Positions 26,173 to 35,587 of a DNA stretch of 64,000 nt are shown here, in pieces. How positions within the stretch are numbered: the first letter of the stretch is position 1; each line of letters starts with the position of its first letter. The notes under the pieces were generated by a model. It searched no databases. It saw nothing but the letters and a program-made list of their open reading frames with translations, and had not been told where the DNA came from. Position numbers and translations under genes: made by a program. This DNA is from Leptospira neocaledonica (lineage in GTDB: Bacteria > Spirochaetota > Leptospiria > Leptospirales > Leptospiraceae): positions 310,001 through 374,000 of the forward strand of contig NZ_NPEA01000002.1 of assembly GCF_002812205.1 (NCBI RefSeq), read 5' to 3'.

Positions 26173-27300
26173 GTGATTCTTCATATCGACACGGAAACCG
26201 GCTGGAGAGGAGGGGAAAGGCAACTTTTTCTTCTCGCAGAAGGTTTAAAAAAACACAAAATCCCCCAGCTCATTTTATGCAAACCAGGATCTGCATTAGA
26301 GACCCGCGCTAACGAAGTCGGACTTCCAACAGTTACTCTTCCTTTAAAAGGTGAATGGGATTTCGGTTCCGTTAAGGCTCTACAAGAATTGATCGTTTCC
26401 AAAGGGATCAAGTTGATCCATGCACATACTGCAAAGGCACATTCTATTGCTTGGATGGCGAAAGCAAAACATCCCCAAGTGAAACTTGTAGTTTCCAGAA
26501 GAGTGGATTTTAGACTTAGAAAGAATTGGTTCAGCAAACGTAAATACGTCTCCGATAGGGTGGATCTTTATTTAAGCGTTTCGAATCGTATTCGCGAAAT
26601 TCTGATCATGGATGGAATTGATCCTGCCAAAGTGGTGACCGTATACAGCGGGATCGATCTCGGTGTTTCTAAAAAAGCAAATGATACATCTTATTTAAGA
26701 AAAGAATTCAATCTTTCTAAAGACGAGCTGATCATCGGAAATATAGCTGCATTAGTCGATCATAAGGATCAGAAAACGTTACTCAACGCTTTATCTAAAG
26801 TAGAAACGGAGAAAAAGTATAAGGTCCTTATCGTCGGTGAAGGCGAACTTAGAAAGGAACTGGAAAGACTCGCTTCCGAAAAAAAACTTTTGGACAAAGT
26901 AATCTTCACAGGATTCAGGACTGATATTTCCGAACTTCTTTCCTTATTCGATATTTTCACATTAACTTCCAAAGAAGAAGGTCTCGGAACTTCCGTATTA
27001 GACGCGATGGCTGCCGGCCTGCCAATTGTCGCCACAAACGGTGGAGGCATCGCGGAAATGCTTACCCAAGGTAAGGGCGCTTTCGTTTCTCAAGTAGGAG
27101 ATGCAGATTCTCTTTCTACTTCTTATAAAACTCTATTAGAAGATCCTAAAGTCCGGAAATCTATGGGAACTTTCAATAAGGAATCTGTAAAAAGGTTCTC
27201 CGTTAAAAATACGATCAAGAAAACGGAACTTGCGTATTATAGTTTATTAGGTGAAGAAATTTATTCCGGCTCTAAAGGAAAATCTGGGGAAGCAGCATGA
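26173..27300 (+). CDS. GT4-family glycosyltransferase, coupled to polA
   Basis: 375 residues from a GTG at 26173 ([21 protein letters not shown]). The N-terminal domain is GT-B, with [20 protein letters not shown]. The donor domain contains [34 protein letters not shown] and [29 protein letters not shown], with the family E-x7-E-like pair and Gly-rich loop. The 3' end overlaps the polA start by 4 bp (ATGA), so translation is coupled although the functions look unrelated. The acceptor is probably a lipid or envelope polysaccharide; this is inference from family. Confidence 0.88.
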   Translation: MILHIDTETGWRGGERQLFLLAEGLKKHKIPQLILCKPGSALETRANEVGLPTVTLPLKGEWDFGSVKALQELIVSKGIKLIHAHTAKAHSIAWMAKAKHPQVKLVVSRRVDFRLRKNWFSKRKYVSDRVDLYLSVSNRIREILIMDGIDPAKVVTVYSGIDLGVSKKANDTSYLRKEFNLSKDELIIGNIAALVDHKDQKTLLNALSKVETEKKYKVLIVGEGELRKELERLASEKKLLDKVIFTGFRTDISELLSLFDIFTLTSKEEGLGTSVLDAMAAGLPIVATNGGGIAEMLTQGKGAFVSQVGDADSLSTSYKTLLEDPKVRKSMGTFNKESVKRFSVKNTIKKTELAYYSLLGEEIYSGSKGKSGEAA

Positions 27301-30059
27301 AAAAATTACTCATAGTAGACGGTCACGCGTTCGCATTTAGAGCCTATTACGCTTTTGCAGCTTCCAATTTGAAAAATTCCAAAACCGGGCAACCTAGCGG
27401 TGCGGTCTTCGGATTTTTCAGAATGTTATTCAAACTTTTTGAAGATTATGCTCCTACTCATGTAGCGATGACCTTCGACCCGGGCGGACCCTTGGAAAGA
27501 GGGGCCACATTCGCAGAATATAAAGCGAATCGTAAACCTATGCCAGAAGATCTACGTCCTCAGTTGAACGAGATCATGGAAACTTTGAAGGTTCTTGGTT
27601 TTAGGATACTCAAGATAGAAAAACATGAGGCGGACGATATTATCGGAACTCTTGCCGAAAATTATAAGGCTTCTGCAAAAGAGATACTGATCTTTTCCGG
27701 AGATAAGGACTTATACCAATTATTAGAAAAAAAGAATATTAAAATGCTCAGAGGGAAAAAAGGAGTCACAGAGTTTGTGGAAATCGACTCCGCCTGGGTA
27801 AAAGAAGAAGTTGGCGTAGACGTAAAACAGATCCCAGACTATATGGGAATCGTTGGAGATACTTCGGATAATATTCCAGGTGTTAAGGGTATTGGGGAGA
27901 AGGGAGCTTCTAAACTTATCCAAGAATACAAAAACCTGGAAGGAATTTATAAAAATATAGAGAAGATTAAAAATCCGGGCCTAAAGAATAAACTTATAGA
28001 ACATAAAGATAATGCGTTCATGTCCAGACAATTGGCCACGATTAAAAGAGATTTGGATCTGGGCATCAAGGAAGATGATCTCAAACTTCCCGACTATGCT
28101 TCCGACGAAGGAATTAAATATCTTAAGAACCAAGGATATAATGTTTTATCTCGTGACCTTGCTAAGTCCGTAGGAAAAGAACCTCCTAAAGACGAACCTG
28201 AAGAAGGACCGGCAGGATCTACAAAAGGTCCGGCTGCCAAAAAAGGAATTTATAAGAGAGTAGAAAGTATAGAGGAATTGACCAAACTTGCAAGAGCTTG
28301 GAAAAAATCTCCGATCCTTTCCGTGGATACGGAAACCACTTCTCAATACGCTTTTGATGCGGAACTTCTGGGTATATCTTTATGTAATCAAGAAGGAACC
28401 GGTTTTTATATCCCGGTCTCTCATACCCAAGAGGGTCTATTTGCCAATAAGAAACAACTTCTTCCTTTGGATCAGGTCCGAGAAATATTGGGGCCTATAT
28501 TATCGGATCCGAATATACCTAAGGTTGGTCAGAACATTAAATACGATCTGATCGTTCTGCAAAACCACGGATTCGAAGTGGCAAATATCGTTTTCGATAC
28601 GATGATCGTTGCCTATATTCTCGCACCGGAAAGTCGTAGATTTAATATGGACGATCTTGCAGAAGACCTTCTAAACTATAAAACGATCACTTATGCGGAG
28701 CTGGTGGGGACCGGTAAAAACAAAAAAAATCTTTGGGAAGTGGACCTGGATAAGGTAAGCGAATACGCGGCGGAAGATGCGGATATTACTTTAAGATTAT
28801 ATAATGTTCTTCGCAAATCTTTAAAACAATCCGGTTTAGAGAGTGTATTCAAAGATATAGATCTGCCGTTAATTCCTGTTCTGACCCAGATGGAGAAGGC
28901 TGGGATTTCGGTAGATGCAAAATATTTTGCGGAACTTTCCAAAGATTTCCAAAGAGAAGTGAAAGATCTGGAAAGAGGGATCTACAAAGCCGCAGGGAAA
29001 GAATTCAATATCGCTTCGACTAAAGAACTTCAAAAAATATTATTCGACGAGTTGCAACTCCGAGTAGTTAAAAAGACCCAGACAGGCTATTCCACAGACC
29101 ACGAAGTCTTGGAAGAATTATTGGGAGAACATCCGATCATCGAAAAACTTTTGGATTATAGAAAATACACAAAGTTGATCTCTACTTATGTGGATACTCT
29201 TCCTAGTATGGCTTCTCCTAAAGACGGAAGAATTCATACCAGTTATAATATGACGATAGCCGCTACCGGAAGGCTTTCTTCTACGGATCCGAACTTGCAA
29301 AATATTCCGATCCGAGAAAAAGAAGGAAGATTGATCCGAAAAGGTTTTATCTCCGGCCATAAGGATTTTGAGGTCCTAAGTTTGGACTATTCTCAGATAG
29401 AACTCCGGATCATGGCTCATATATCTAAAGATCCGGCTATGATGGACGCATATAAAAAAGGGATCGATATTCATAAAAGAACTGCCGCCGCCATCTACGG
29501 TGTTTCCGAAGATTTGGTCAGTCCTGAAATGAGGGATAAGGCGAAGGTAGTTAACTTTTCCGTAATATATGGAGTCACTCCTTACGGTCTCAGTCGTAAC
29601 CTCAGGATCTCAAGAGACGAGGCAAAAAGTTTTATAGAAAGATATCTAACTCAATATCCTGGTGTCCAAAAGTATATGGACGATACGATTGCCTTTTGTG
29701 AAGAGAAAGGTTATGTAGAGACCATGAAAGGAAGAAGGAGACCCGTTCCGGATATTACATCCACACATCGTCAGGCTAAAGAAGGCGCTAAAAGGGTTGC
29801 GATCAACACTCCTATCCAAGGAACCTGCGCCGACATGATCAAGATTGCAATGATCCAGATCCAAGACGAGATCGAAAAGAGAAAATGGAAATCAAAACTT
29901 CTACTCCAGGTGCATGACGAATTGGTATTTGAAGTCTACAAATCGGAAAAGGATGAGTTCCTAAAAGTTTGTAAAAGTTTAATGGAGAACGCCCTTCCTC
30001 TGGATGTACCTGTCAAGGTAGAAGGAAAATTCGGACAAAACTGGGACGAGGCTCATTAA
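27297..30059 (+). CDS. polA: DNA polymerase I
   Basis: 920 residues with all three domains. The 5' nuclease starts [17 protein letters not shown] and contains [12 protein letters not shown] and [20 protein letters not shown] 3'-5' exonuclease begins near residue 335 with SVDTETTS (the DxE pair is present, so proofreading looks active), then [14 protein letters not shown]. Polymerase motifs follow: [15 protein letters not shown], motif [17 protein letters not shown], motif [16 protein letters not shown] and motif [13 protein letters not shown]. It fills gaps and removes RNA primers in repair and lagging-strand synthesis. Start ATG has GGGGAAG upstream. Confidence 0.97.
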   Translation: MKKLLIVDGHAFAFRAYYAFAASNLKNSKTGQPSGAVFGFFRMLFKLFEDYAPTHVAMTFDPGGPLERGATFAEYKANRKPMPEDLRPQLNEIMETLKVLGFRILKIEKHEADDIIGTLAENYKASAKEILIFSGDKDLYQLLEKKNIKMLRGKKGVTEFVEIDSAWVKEEVGVDVKQIPDYMGIVGDTSDNIPGVKGIGEKGASKLIQEYKNLEGIYKNIEKIKNPGLKNKLIEHKDNAFMSRQLATIKRDLDLGIKEDDLKLPDYASDEGIKYLKNQGYNVLSRDLAKSVGKEPPKDEPEEGPAGSTKGPAAKKGIYKRVESIEELTKLARAWKKSPILSVDTETTSQYAFDAELLGISLCNQEGTGFYIPVSHTQEGLFANKKQLLPLDQVREILGPILSDPNIPKVGQNIKYDLIVLQNHGFEVANIVFDTMIVAYILAPESRRFNMDDLAEDLLNYKTITYAELVGTGKNKKNLWEVDLDKVSEYAAEDADITLRLYNVLRKSLKQSGLESVFKDIDLPLIPVLTQMEKAGISVDAKYFAELSKDFQREVKDLERGIYKAAGKEFNIASTKELQKILFDELQLRVVKKTQTGYSTDHEVLEELLGEHPIIEKLLDYRKYTKLISTYVDTLPSMASPKDGRIHTSYNMTIAATGRLSSTDPNLQNIPIREKEGRLIRKGFISGHKDFEVLSLDYSQIELRIMAHISKDPAMMDAYKKGIDIHKRTAAAIYGVSEDLVSPEMRDKAKVVNFSVIYGVTPYGLSRNLRISRDEAKSFIERYLTQYPGVQKYMDDTIAFCEEKGYVETMKGRRRPVPDITSTHRQAKEGAKRVAINTPIQGTCADMIKIAMIQIQDEIEKRKWKSKLLLQVHDELVFEVYKSEKDEFLKVCKSLMENALPLDVPVKVEGKFGQNWDEAH

Positions 30060-30118
30060 TTTTTACTTGAGTCCTCGGGCAAACTGCTCTTAAAATTCGG
30101 CCGCTTAGGGAAAATTTA

Positions 30119-31075
30119 ATGGAAAGCTCTTATTCCAGAAAAAAGTTCCTAAAACTTTTGGCAGTATCTGCCGCAGGCGTAAGTCTTTCGGAGAATATTA
30201 TATCTCCGTTATTCTCTCAAACGTCCGGAGTCTCTAAAATGTTAAAACGTAAGATCCCAAAAACTGGAGAAGAAATTCCTGCAATCGGTTTAGGTACTTG
30301 GCAAACTTTAGATGTGGATCCGGATCCTTCTTCTTTGGCTCCATTAAAAGAAGTTCTGTCGGAGTTCCTACATACTGGAGGAGGAGTTGTAGATTCTTCT
30401 CCCATGTACGGTCGTTCTGAGGAAATTTTCGGGATCTTATCTAAAGATTTTTCAGATGCGGAAAGGAAAAAATTTTTCTTAGCTACAAAGGTTTGGATTA
30501 GAGGAGAAGCCGCCGGAAAATCGCAGATCGAAACTTCTTTCAAAAAAATGAAAACAGAGAAGATTGATCTATTCCAAATCCATAATTTACTAGATACTCA
30601 AACTCATCTCAAAACATTAAGAGGCTTAAAAGAAAAAGGGAAAATCCGTTATATCGGTTTAACCCATTTTACCACGTCTGCGTTTTCTGAGATGGAAAGG
30701 ATCTCTGAAAAAGAAAAACCTGACTTCTTACAGATACCTTATTCTATTCAAACGCGTGAAGCAGAGAATAGAATTTTGCCTTTTGCTCAGGAACATGGGA
30801 TCGCAGTCCTGATCAATCGTCCTTTCGAAGAAGGGGGACTTTTTAGAAATACAAAAGGAAAAATTTTGCCGGAGTATTTTAAGGAATGGGATTGTTCTTC
30901 TTTTGCTCAAGCCTTCTTAAAATATATTCTTTCTCATCCCGCTGTGACTTGCGCGATCCCTGCGACTTCTAAGATTTCCCATCTTAAAGATAATATGGGC
31001 GCCGGTATTGGCAGATTTCCGGAAGGGAAAGAGAGAAAAGTTTTCTTATCCAACCTTCTAGACGCAATGGACTGA
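30119..31075 (+). CDS. Aldo/keto reductase with Tat-like N-terminus
   Basis: 318 residues. An N-terminal SRKKFLKLLAVSAAG resembles a twin-arginine signal (RK in place of RR) with a hydrophobic core, so the enzyme may be exported folded. The AKR barrel has the tetrad Asp92, Tyr97 (VVDSSPMYG), Lys124 (FLATKVWI) and His155 (LFQIHNLL). RYIGLTHFTTSAFSEME and an NADPH-side HPAVTCAIPATSKISHLKDNM near the C-terminus complete the family pattern. Exported members of this group occur in Gram-negative bacteria; the substrate is unknown. AGGGAAA precedes the ATG at a suitable distance. Confidence 0.88.
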   Translation: MESSYSRKKFLKLLAVSAAGVSLSENIISPLFSQTSGVSKMLKRKIPKTGEEIPAIGLGTWQTLDVDPDPSSLAPLKEVLSEFLHTGGGVVDSSPMYGRSEEIFGILSKDFSDAERKKFFLATKVWIRGEAAGKSQIETSFKKMKTEKIDLFQIHNLLDTQTHLKTLRGLKEKGKIRYIGLTHFTTSAFSEMERISEKEKPDFLQIPYSIQTREAENRILPFAQEHGIAVLINRPFEEGGLFRNTKGKILPEYFKEWDCSSFAQAFLKYILSHPAVTCAIPATSKISHLKDNMGAGIGRFPEGKERKVFLSNLLDAMD

Positions 31076-31153
31076 AATTTCCTTCACGTTATAGATTTTA
31101 CACTTTCCATTCGGAAAGCGGGGAGTACAATATTACCTCTTCTGGAGGAGTCT

Positions 31154-32050
31154 ATGTCGGAACCGCTTTGGAGAACTCACCCTTTGGCCTGGAAGGCATC
31201 GGGAGCTTTCTTTGAATGGAAAAAAAGGAAACTATTCTATCGAATAGGTGGAGAAGGAGAAGCACTTCTTCTTTTACACGGCTTTCCCACTTCTTCCTGG
31301 GACTGGAAGGATGTATGGGAATCTCTTACTCATCAGTACAAAGTTTTGACCTTAGATTATCTAGGCTTTGGTTTTTCCGAAAAACCGAAAGACGGACATT
31401 ATTCTATTTATGAATACGCTGACCAAGCGGAGTTCTTCTTGCAAGAACAAGGGATCAAAAAGGTACATCTTCTCGCTCATGACCTAGGAGATACTGTAGC
31501 ACAAGAATTAGTTGCAAGATTCAGGGAGAAATTATCCGGACAGAGAATTGGTGGACCTGATCTGGAGTCTGTGTTCTTTCTAAACGGCGGGATCTTTCCG
31601 GAAACACATAGACCTAGAACAGTACAAAAATTATTAAACGGCCCTCTGGGATTTTTATTCTCACGTTTAGTGAACAAGACCTCCTTCCAAAAAAGTTTTT
31701 CAGAAGTATTTGGACCGAATACCAAACCTCACCAAGATGAGTTGGATGGATTTTGGGAATGTGTGAATAACGGAGGTGGGAAGGCGATTTATCATAAATT
31801 GATAAGATACATGAGAGAAAGAAAAATTTTCAGAGATAGATGGGTCGGAGCAATTCTGGACAGCCCGATCCCGTACGCATTGGCCGACGGTTTAGAAGAC
31901 CCCGTCAGCGGTAGACATGTGGTGGACCGATTGAGAGAGATGAGACCGGACGCAAAAGTGTACGAACTCTCCGGTATAGGACATTATCCTCAAACAGAAG
32001 CTGCAGACCAGGTTTTAAAAGTGTACTCGAACTTCAGATCGAAACTTTGA
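31154..32050 (+). CDS. Alpha/beta hydrolase, MEST/PEG1-like
   Basis: 298 residues. HGFPTSSWDWKDVWESL carries the oxyanion-hole motif (residues 42-58). The nucleophile elbow is AHDLGD with Asp110, as in epoxide hydrolases and haloalkane dehalogenases rather than a serine esterase. The acid/base His is in the C-terminal GIGHYPQTEAADQV. The cap region reads LNGGIFPETHRP, VFGPNTKP and RDRWVGAILDSPIP. These line up, from memory, with the imprinted animal protein MEST/PEG1, more closely than with typical bacterial dehalogenases. An excellent GGAGGAG site precedes the start. Substrate unknown in both bacteria and animals as far as I know. Confidence 0.85.
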   Translation: MSEPLWRTHPLAWKASGAFFEWKKRKLFYRIGGEGEALLLLHGFPTSSWDWKDVWESLTHQYKVLTLDYLGFGFSEKPKDGHYSIYEYADQAEFFLQEQGIKKVHLLAHDLGDTVAQELVARFREKLSGQRIGGPDLESVFFLNGGIFPETHRPRTVQKLLNGPLGFLFSRLVNKTSFQKSFSEVFGPNTKPHQDELDGFWECVNNGGGKAIYHKLIRYMRERKIFRDRWVGAILDSPIPYALADGLEDPVSGRHVVDRLREMRPDAKVYELSGIGHYPQTEAADQVLKVYSNFRSKL

Positions 32051-32135
32051 TATTTCTCAGATAGTTTGGTGACCGGATTTATTTCCTTGAAAAAAGGAAG
32101 AAATCTGCCAAACTGTAAAGAAAGCGAAAGATTTG

Positions 32136-32957
32136 ATGGGTAAGGTTGCATACAATAATCCTCGTTTTTTCGATTTTGTATACGACGACTTTTTATGCGC
32201 GGCGGTGGACTCTCACATCGCTCAATCCGGAGTCTTATTTCATTCTCTTACCAAAGAAAGTGTTTGGGAACTTTTCGAGATCACCGGGGTTCTGGCAGAA
32301 CTTAAAAAAAGAGGATACGATTCTTTCCAACTGGATCTTTCCGGAAGTGACGACACTTACCAAAAACTCATTCTCACTTATCAGAACGAAATTATAGTTC
32401 ATCTACGTTTGAGCATCCAAGAATATAGGATCCGTCTCAACGATTACTTCTTCAAAGAAAAATACCTGGTTGTGAATTGGCTCCAGACACGTCATCCGAA
32501 ACAGGAAGGACGAGACCCCGCTCGTTTGTATCCGGGGCAAGATGTTCCTGGACTTGGGATTTTTCCGGAGATGTCGGACCTGATCGGGTTTCTGATCATC
32601 TCTCTCCGATTGAATGGAGCAGTGATACGTCCCGAGTATTTTCATGACGCAGTACTCTTCTCCCGTAAATTCCATTTTTTAGAAGCGGATTCCAAGGCTC
32701 TTTACCAGGCTCTGAGAACTACTTTCCCAAAACATTCTATCCGAGCCATCTCCACACTATTGCAACACGGAAAGATCGTAGATGCTAAACGGGGAGTGAT
32801 CGAATGGAAACCGATAGAGATGATTTTCTTTTTGGAAAAATCTTTAAACTTCTTCGTGTTCAATCGTAAATTCGAGAAGAAGGTTTCCAAGATACTTTCT
32901 ACCTATAAACTCTCTCTGGTCGAAGGTGCCGAGGCAGAGTTAGGACTAAATACTTAG
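32136..32957 (+). CDS. Conserved hypothetical protein
   Basis: 273 residues from ATG 32136 (a TTG one codon earlier gives a slightly longer frame). No signal peptide or transmembrane segment. The central stretch LYPGQDVPGLGIFPEMSDL looks like a conserved loop I have seen in uncharacterised bacterial proteins. The C-terminal part is basic and helical (NRKFEKKVSKILSTYK). It lies between the MEST-like hydrolase and the PilZ gene, on the same strand, with 85 and 116 bp gaps. Role unknown. Confidence 0.6.
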   Translation: MGKVAYNNPRFFDFVYDDFLCAAVDSHIAQSGVLFHSLTKESVWELFEITGVLAELKKRGYDSFQLDLSGSDDTYQKLILTYQNEIIVHLRLSIQEYRIRLNDYFFKEKYLVVNWLQTRHPKQEGRDPARLYPGQDVPGLGIFPEMSDLIGFLIISLRLNGAVIRPEYFHDAVLFSRKFHFLEADSKALYQALRTTFPKHSIRAISTLLQHGKIVDAKRGVIEWKPIEMIFFLEKSLNFFVFNRKFEKKVSKILSTYKLSLVEGAEAELGLNT

Positions 32958-33073
32958 CACTATTTTGAACGAGTGTTACGCGATTATTTTTTCGTAGGAA
33001 AACCATTTTCTTCTCCCGTCTTATCCATTTATAGTATAGGTTTGGCCATTATTCTAATGTCCGGAGGGTCCTC

Positions 33074-33430
33074 GTGGAGAAAAGAAAACAGGTAAGGGTC
33101 GTCCCTTTCCCTAAACAACCAGTTCAACTCCAATTGATGGGAAACGGTTTTTTAGATATCCTCGTAGCCCAGGACGTTAGCGAGGGAGGGATCGCAGTTC
33201 GTGTACCTCATAAATTTGATGGCTGTGATATTCATTCCAGCGTGGAAATTGTGGTTTCTCTGCCCGGATATAAACCATTTAAAGCATTAGGTAAAATTAC
33301 ACACTTAAGCGCATCCAAGGAAGCACAGGGTCTTTTCGGTCTCCAATTCACGCAAATCGACGTAAAAGGTAAGGGATTTCTTCTCGATTATGTCAAAAAA
33401 CTGACCTCACTCCGCAGAATGGCAGGTTAA
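33074..33430 (+). CDS. PilZ-domain protein (putative c-di-GMP receptor)
   Basis: 118 residues, GTG start with GGAGGG well placed upstream. The c-di-GMP binding signature is present: RxxxR at Arg4-Arg8 (RKQVR) and D/NxSxxG at residues 34-39 (DVSEGG). The beta barrel continues through VEIVVSLPGYKPFKALGKI and GLFGLQFTQID. A single-domain PilZ protein of this size typically acts as an adaptor that changes partner binding when c-di-GMP is bound. The next gene (acyltransferase-like) is 100 bp downstream; a shared transcript is possible. Confidence 0.88.
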   Translation: MEKRKQVRVVPFPKQPVQLQLMGNGFLDILVAQDVSEGGIAVRVPHKFDGCDIHSSVEIVVSLPGYKPFKALGKITHLSASKEAQGLFGLQFTQIDVKGKGFLLDYVKKLTSLRRMAG

Positions 33431-33530
33431 TTGGCCAAGTCAGTCATCGGAATTTCTTTCCAGCGTAATCCGACTGTAACCATTTAGGATGATAGATAGA
33501 AGCATCCTAACAAGGAAAAGAAGGACGACA

Positions 33531-34310
33531 ATGGGATCAGGAACAGTCCAAAAAAAGCAAAAAGTAGAACGTAAGCTTGAAGTAAGGATCGCAGAGAACC
33601 AACTCGAGATCGAAAGAACTTTAGCTCTTCGTTATGATGTATTCAATCTGGAGTTGGGAGAAGGTTTACCTCAATCCGCAGCTACACGTAAAGACAGAGA
33701 TGAATACGATTTATTTTGCGACCACCTTATCGTAGTGGATAAGAATAGAGACGACATGATTGTCGGAACCTATCGAATCCTACGCCGTAGCGTTGCTAAG
33801 GCGAATCTGGGATTCTACTCCGATAACGAATTCGATATCACTAAAATTTACGAATTAGAAAGGGAACCTGCAGAGATCGGACGCAGCTGTGTTCATCCTG
33901 AATACAGAGACGGATCCGTGATTTCTCTTCTTTGGGGCGGACTCGCTCAATATATGAAGAAGAACAATATCGGATACCTTTTCGGTTGCGGTTCAGTTCA
34001 CAGCACGGATGCTCAATCTGCAAATGAAGTTTATGCATTCTTGAAAGATAAACAAGCTCTCGCTGGAGAAGCTTTCGACGTAAAACCTCTTCCAGGATTC
34101 GAGATGCCAGGTTTCGATCAGAACTACAGTCCTGAAGATATCAAAGAAGTTTCTAAAAGAATCCCTGCATTGATTAAAGGTTATATTAGAGCCGGATCAA
34201 CAATCTGCGGAATTCCAGCATTGGATGCAGTTTTCAAGACTACCGACTTCTTTATCATTTTCGATATCAAAGACATCGAAGCAAGATACAGCAAACATTA
34301 CCTAGAATAG
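33531..34310 (+). CDS. GNAT-fold N-acyltransferase, OlsB/hemolysin-like (COG3176)
   Basis: 259 residues. An in-frame ATG at 33489 exists, but AAGGA lies six bases before 33531 and supports this start. [23 protein letters not shown] is the typical opening of acyl-ACP-dependent acyltransferases of the OlsB/autoinducer-synthase-like type. [21 protein letters not shown], then [28 protein letters not shown], contain the strands and acyl-binding helix of the fold. Known relatives transfer acyl groups to ornithine (ornithine lipids) or are labelled putative hemolysins; the second name is historical. A strong intrinsic terminator follows at 34341. Confidence 0.82.
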   Translation: MGSGTVQKKQKVERKLEVRIAENQLEIERTLALRYDVFNLELGEGLPQSAATRKDRDEYDLFCDHLIVVDKNRDDMIVGTYRILRRSVAKANLGFYSDNEFDITKIYELEREPAEIGRSCVHPEYRDGSVISLLWGGLAQYMKKNNIGYLFGCGSVHSTDAQSANEVYAFLKDKQALAGEAFDVKPLPGFEMPGFDQNYSPEDIKEVSKRIPALIKGYIRAGSTICGIPALDAVFKTTDFFIIFDIKDIEARYSKHYLE

Positions 34311-34340
34311 AACTTAGGAAACTTTAGTTTTTTCGTAAGG

Positions 34341-34372
34341 ACGGGTCTCAAATGAGGCCCGTTTTTGTTTTT
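34341..34372 (+). terminator. Rho-independent terminator after the acyltransferase gene
   Basis: ACGGGTCTCA pairs with TGAGGCCCGT (10-bp stem with one G-T wobble, 2-base loop) and is followed by TTTTTGTTTTT. It starts 31 bases after the stop at 34310, so it ends that transcription unit. Confidence 0.85.
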
Positions 34373-34481
34373 AGCCCCATTTCAGCGCTTAAATATGGGC
34401 CGATACACCTTGACCGTTTGGGCTTTCGATTTTTTTCTATACTAAATTAGCCTCAAACAAGCGAAACCCATTGGGTCCCTC

Positions 34482-35576
34482 ATGAATCAAATTGATTTCC
34501 AACATCCCTCTTTTAAGGACCAGATCCGGTTTTATGTATTGGTCTTTCTGTCCTTTTTGGTCATGAGTTTGGGGTATTATTTAGGGATTTCTTCTTATAT
34601 TCTAGGTTGGTTTGCTTTCTGTATCTCTGCATTCTCCGTGGCAGGTAATGATGCTGTCCAAACTGTGGGCACATTCATAGAAAGTAAAAAATCAGTACAT
34701 TGGTTCCCGAAACTTGCTGCCTTGGGTGGACTTCTTGCTTTGGTGTTTGGATACGCTTGGTGGTCAGGTAGCGGAGAAGTTCATTTTCACAGGTTGGATA
34801 ATTTTACACCTCCTGCAGAATATAATTTTCTACAATTGATTGCACCTATCGTTCTAGTAGTGATCACTAGAATGAAATCTCCGATCTCAACCACATTTTT
34901 GATCCTGGGATTATTCGGCGGGCAGAATATAGAGAAGATGCTGACTAAATCCTTTTTAGGATACATGATTGCATTTATCACCGCGTTGGTCGTCTGGGGG
35001 ATCTTAGTAAAAGTAGATCCGAAAGAATATTATGACGACCATATGCCCGATCCAAGAACCGAAAGAAAATGGGCGATCTTACAATGGTTTTCCACTTTGT
35101 TTTTATGGGCAGCATGGCTTGCGCAAGATGCCGCTAATATAGTGGTCTATCTTCCTAGACAATTGAATTGGATGGAACTTGCCGGAGCTGTTTCTATTCT
35201 GATCGGGGCTCTTGGAATCATATTATATACGAATGGCGGGACCATCCAAGAGATAGTGACGGAGAAGTCTGACATCCAATGGTCCAAAGCGGCAACTATC
35301 GTAGATCTAGTATATGCGAGTATTTTAATATTCTTCCAAAAGATCAGCAATATGCCTATGTCCACCACCTGGGTTTTCTTGGGAATGCTTGCGGGAAGAG
35401 AAATCGTTTTAAATTTCCTTACCTACAGGGATGCTCCCTATTTGGAAACATTCCGCAAAGTAGGTAAGGATGTACTTCTTGCATCTATCGGGATTGCGAT
35501 AAGTATTTTTATATTCTTACTCGCTTCTCAGTTTTATCCGGAAAAGACTTCGTTTATTCCTAAATTCCTGAAGTAA
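34482..35576 (+). CDS. PiT-like permease (Pho4 superfamily), divergent signature
   Basis: 364 residues with about ten hydrophobic segments in two halves. The first half has AGNDAVQTVGTF and the second has AQDAANIVVYLPR, recognisable variants of the duplicated GANDVANA signature of inorganic phosphate transporters. MPMSTTWVFLGMLAGREI and KSPISTTFLILGLFGGQN match the paired PxSTT segments of the same family. It probably moves phosphate or another anion across the inner membrane. Both signatures deviate from consensus, so substrate is uncertain. It follows a strong terminator and thus has its own promoter. Confidence 0.7.
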   Translation: MNQIDFQHPSFKDQIRFYVLVFLSFLVMSLGYYLGISSYILGWFAFCISAFSVAGNDAVQTVGTFIESKKSVHWFPKLAALGGLLALVFGYAWWSGSGEVHFHRLDNFTPPAEYNFLQLIAPIVLVVITRMKSPISTTFLILGLFGGQNIEKMLTKSFLGYMIAFITALVVWGILVKVDPKEYYDDHMPDPRTERKWAILQWFSTLFLWAAWLAQDAANIVVYLPRQLNWMELAGAVSILIGALGIILYTNGGTIQEIVTEKSDIQWSKAATIVDLVYASILIFFQKISNMPMSTTWVFLGMLAGREIVLNFLTYRDAPYLETFRKVGKDVLLASIGIAISIFIFLLASQFYPEKTSFIPKFLK

Positions 35577-35587
35577 TTTCGATCATT

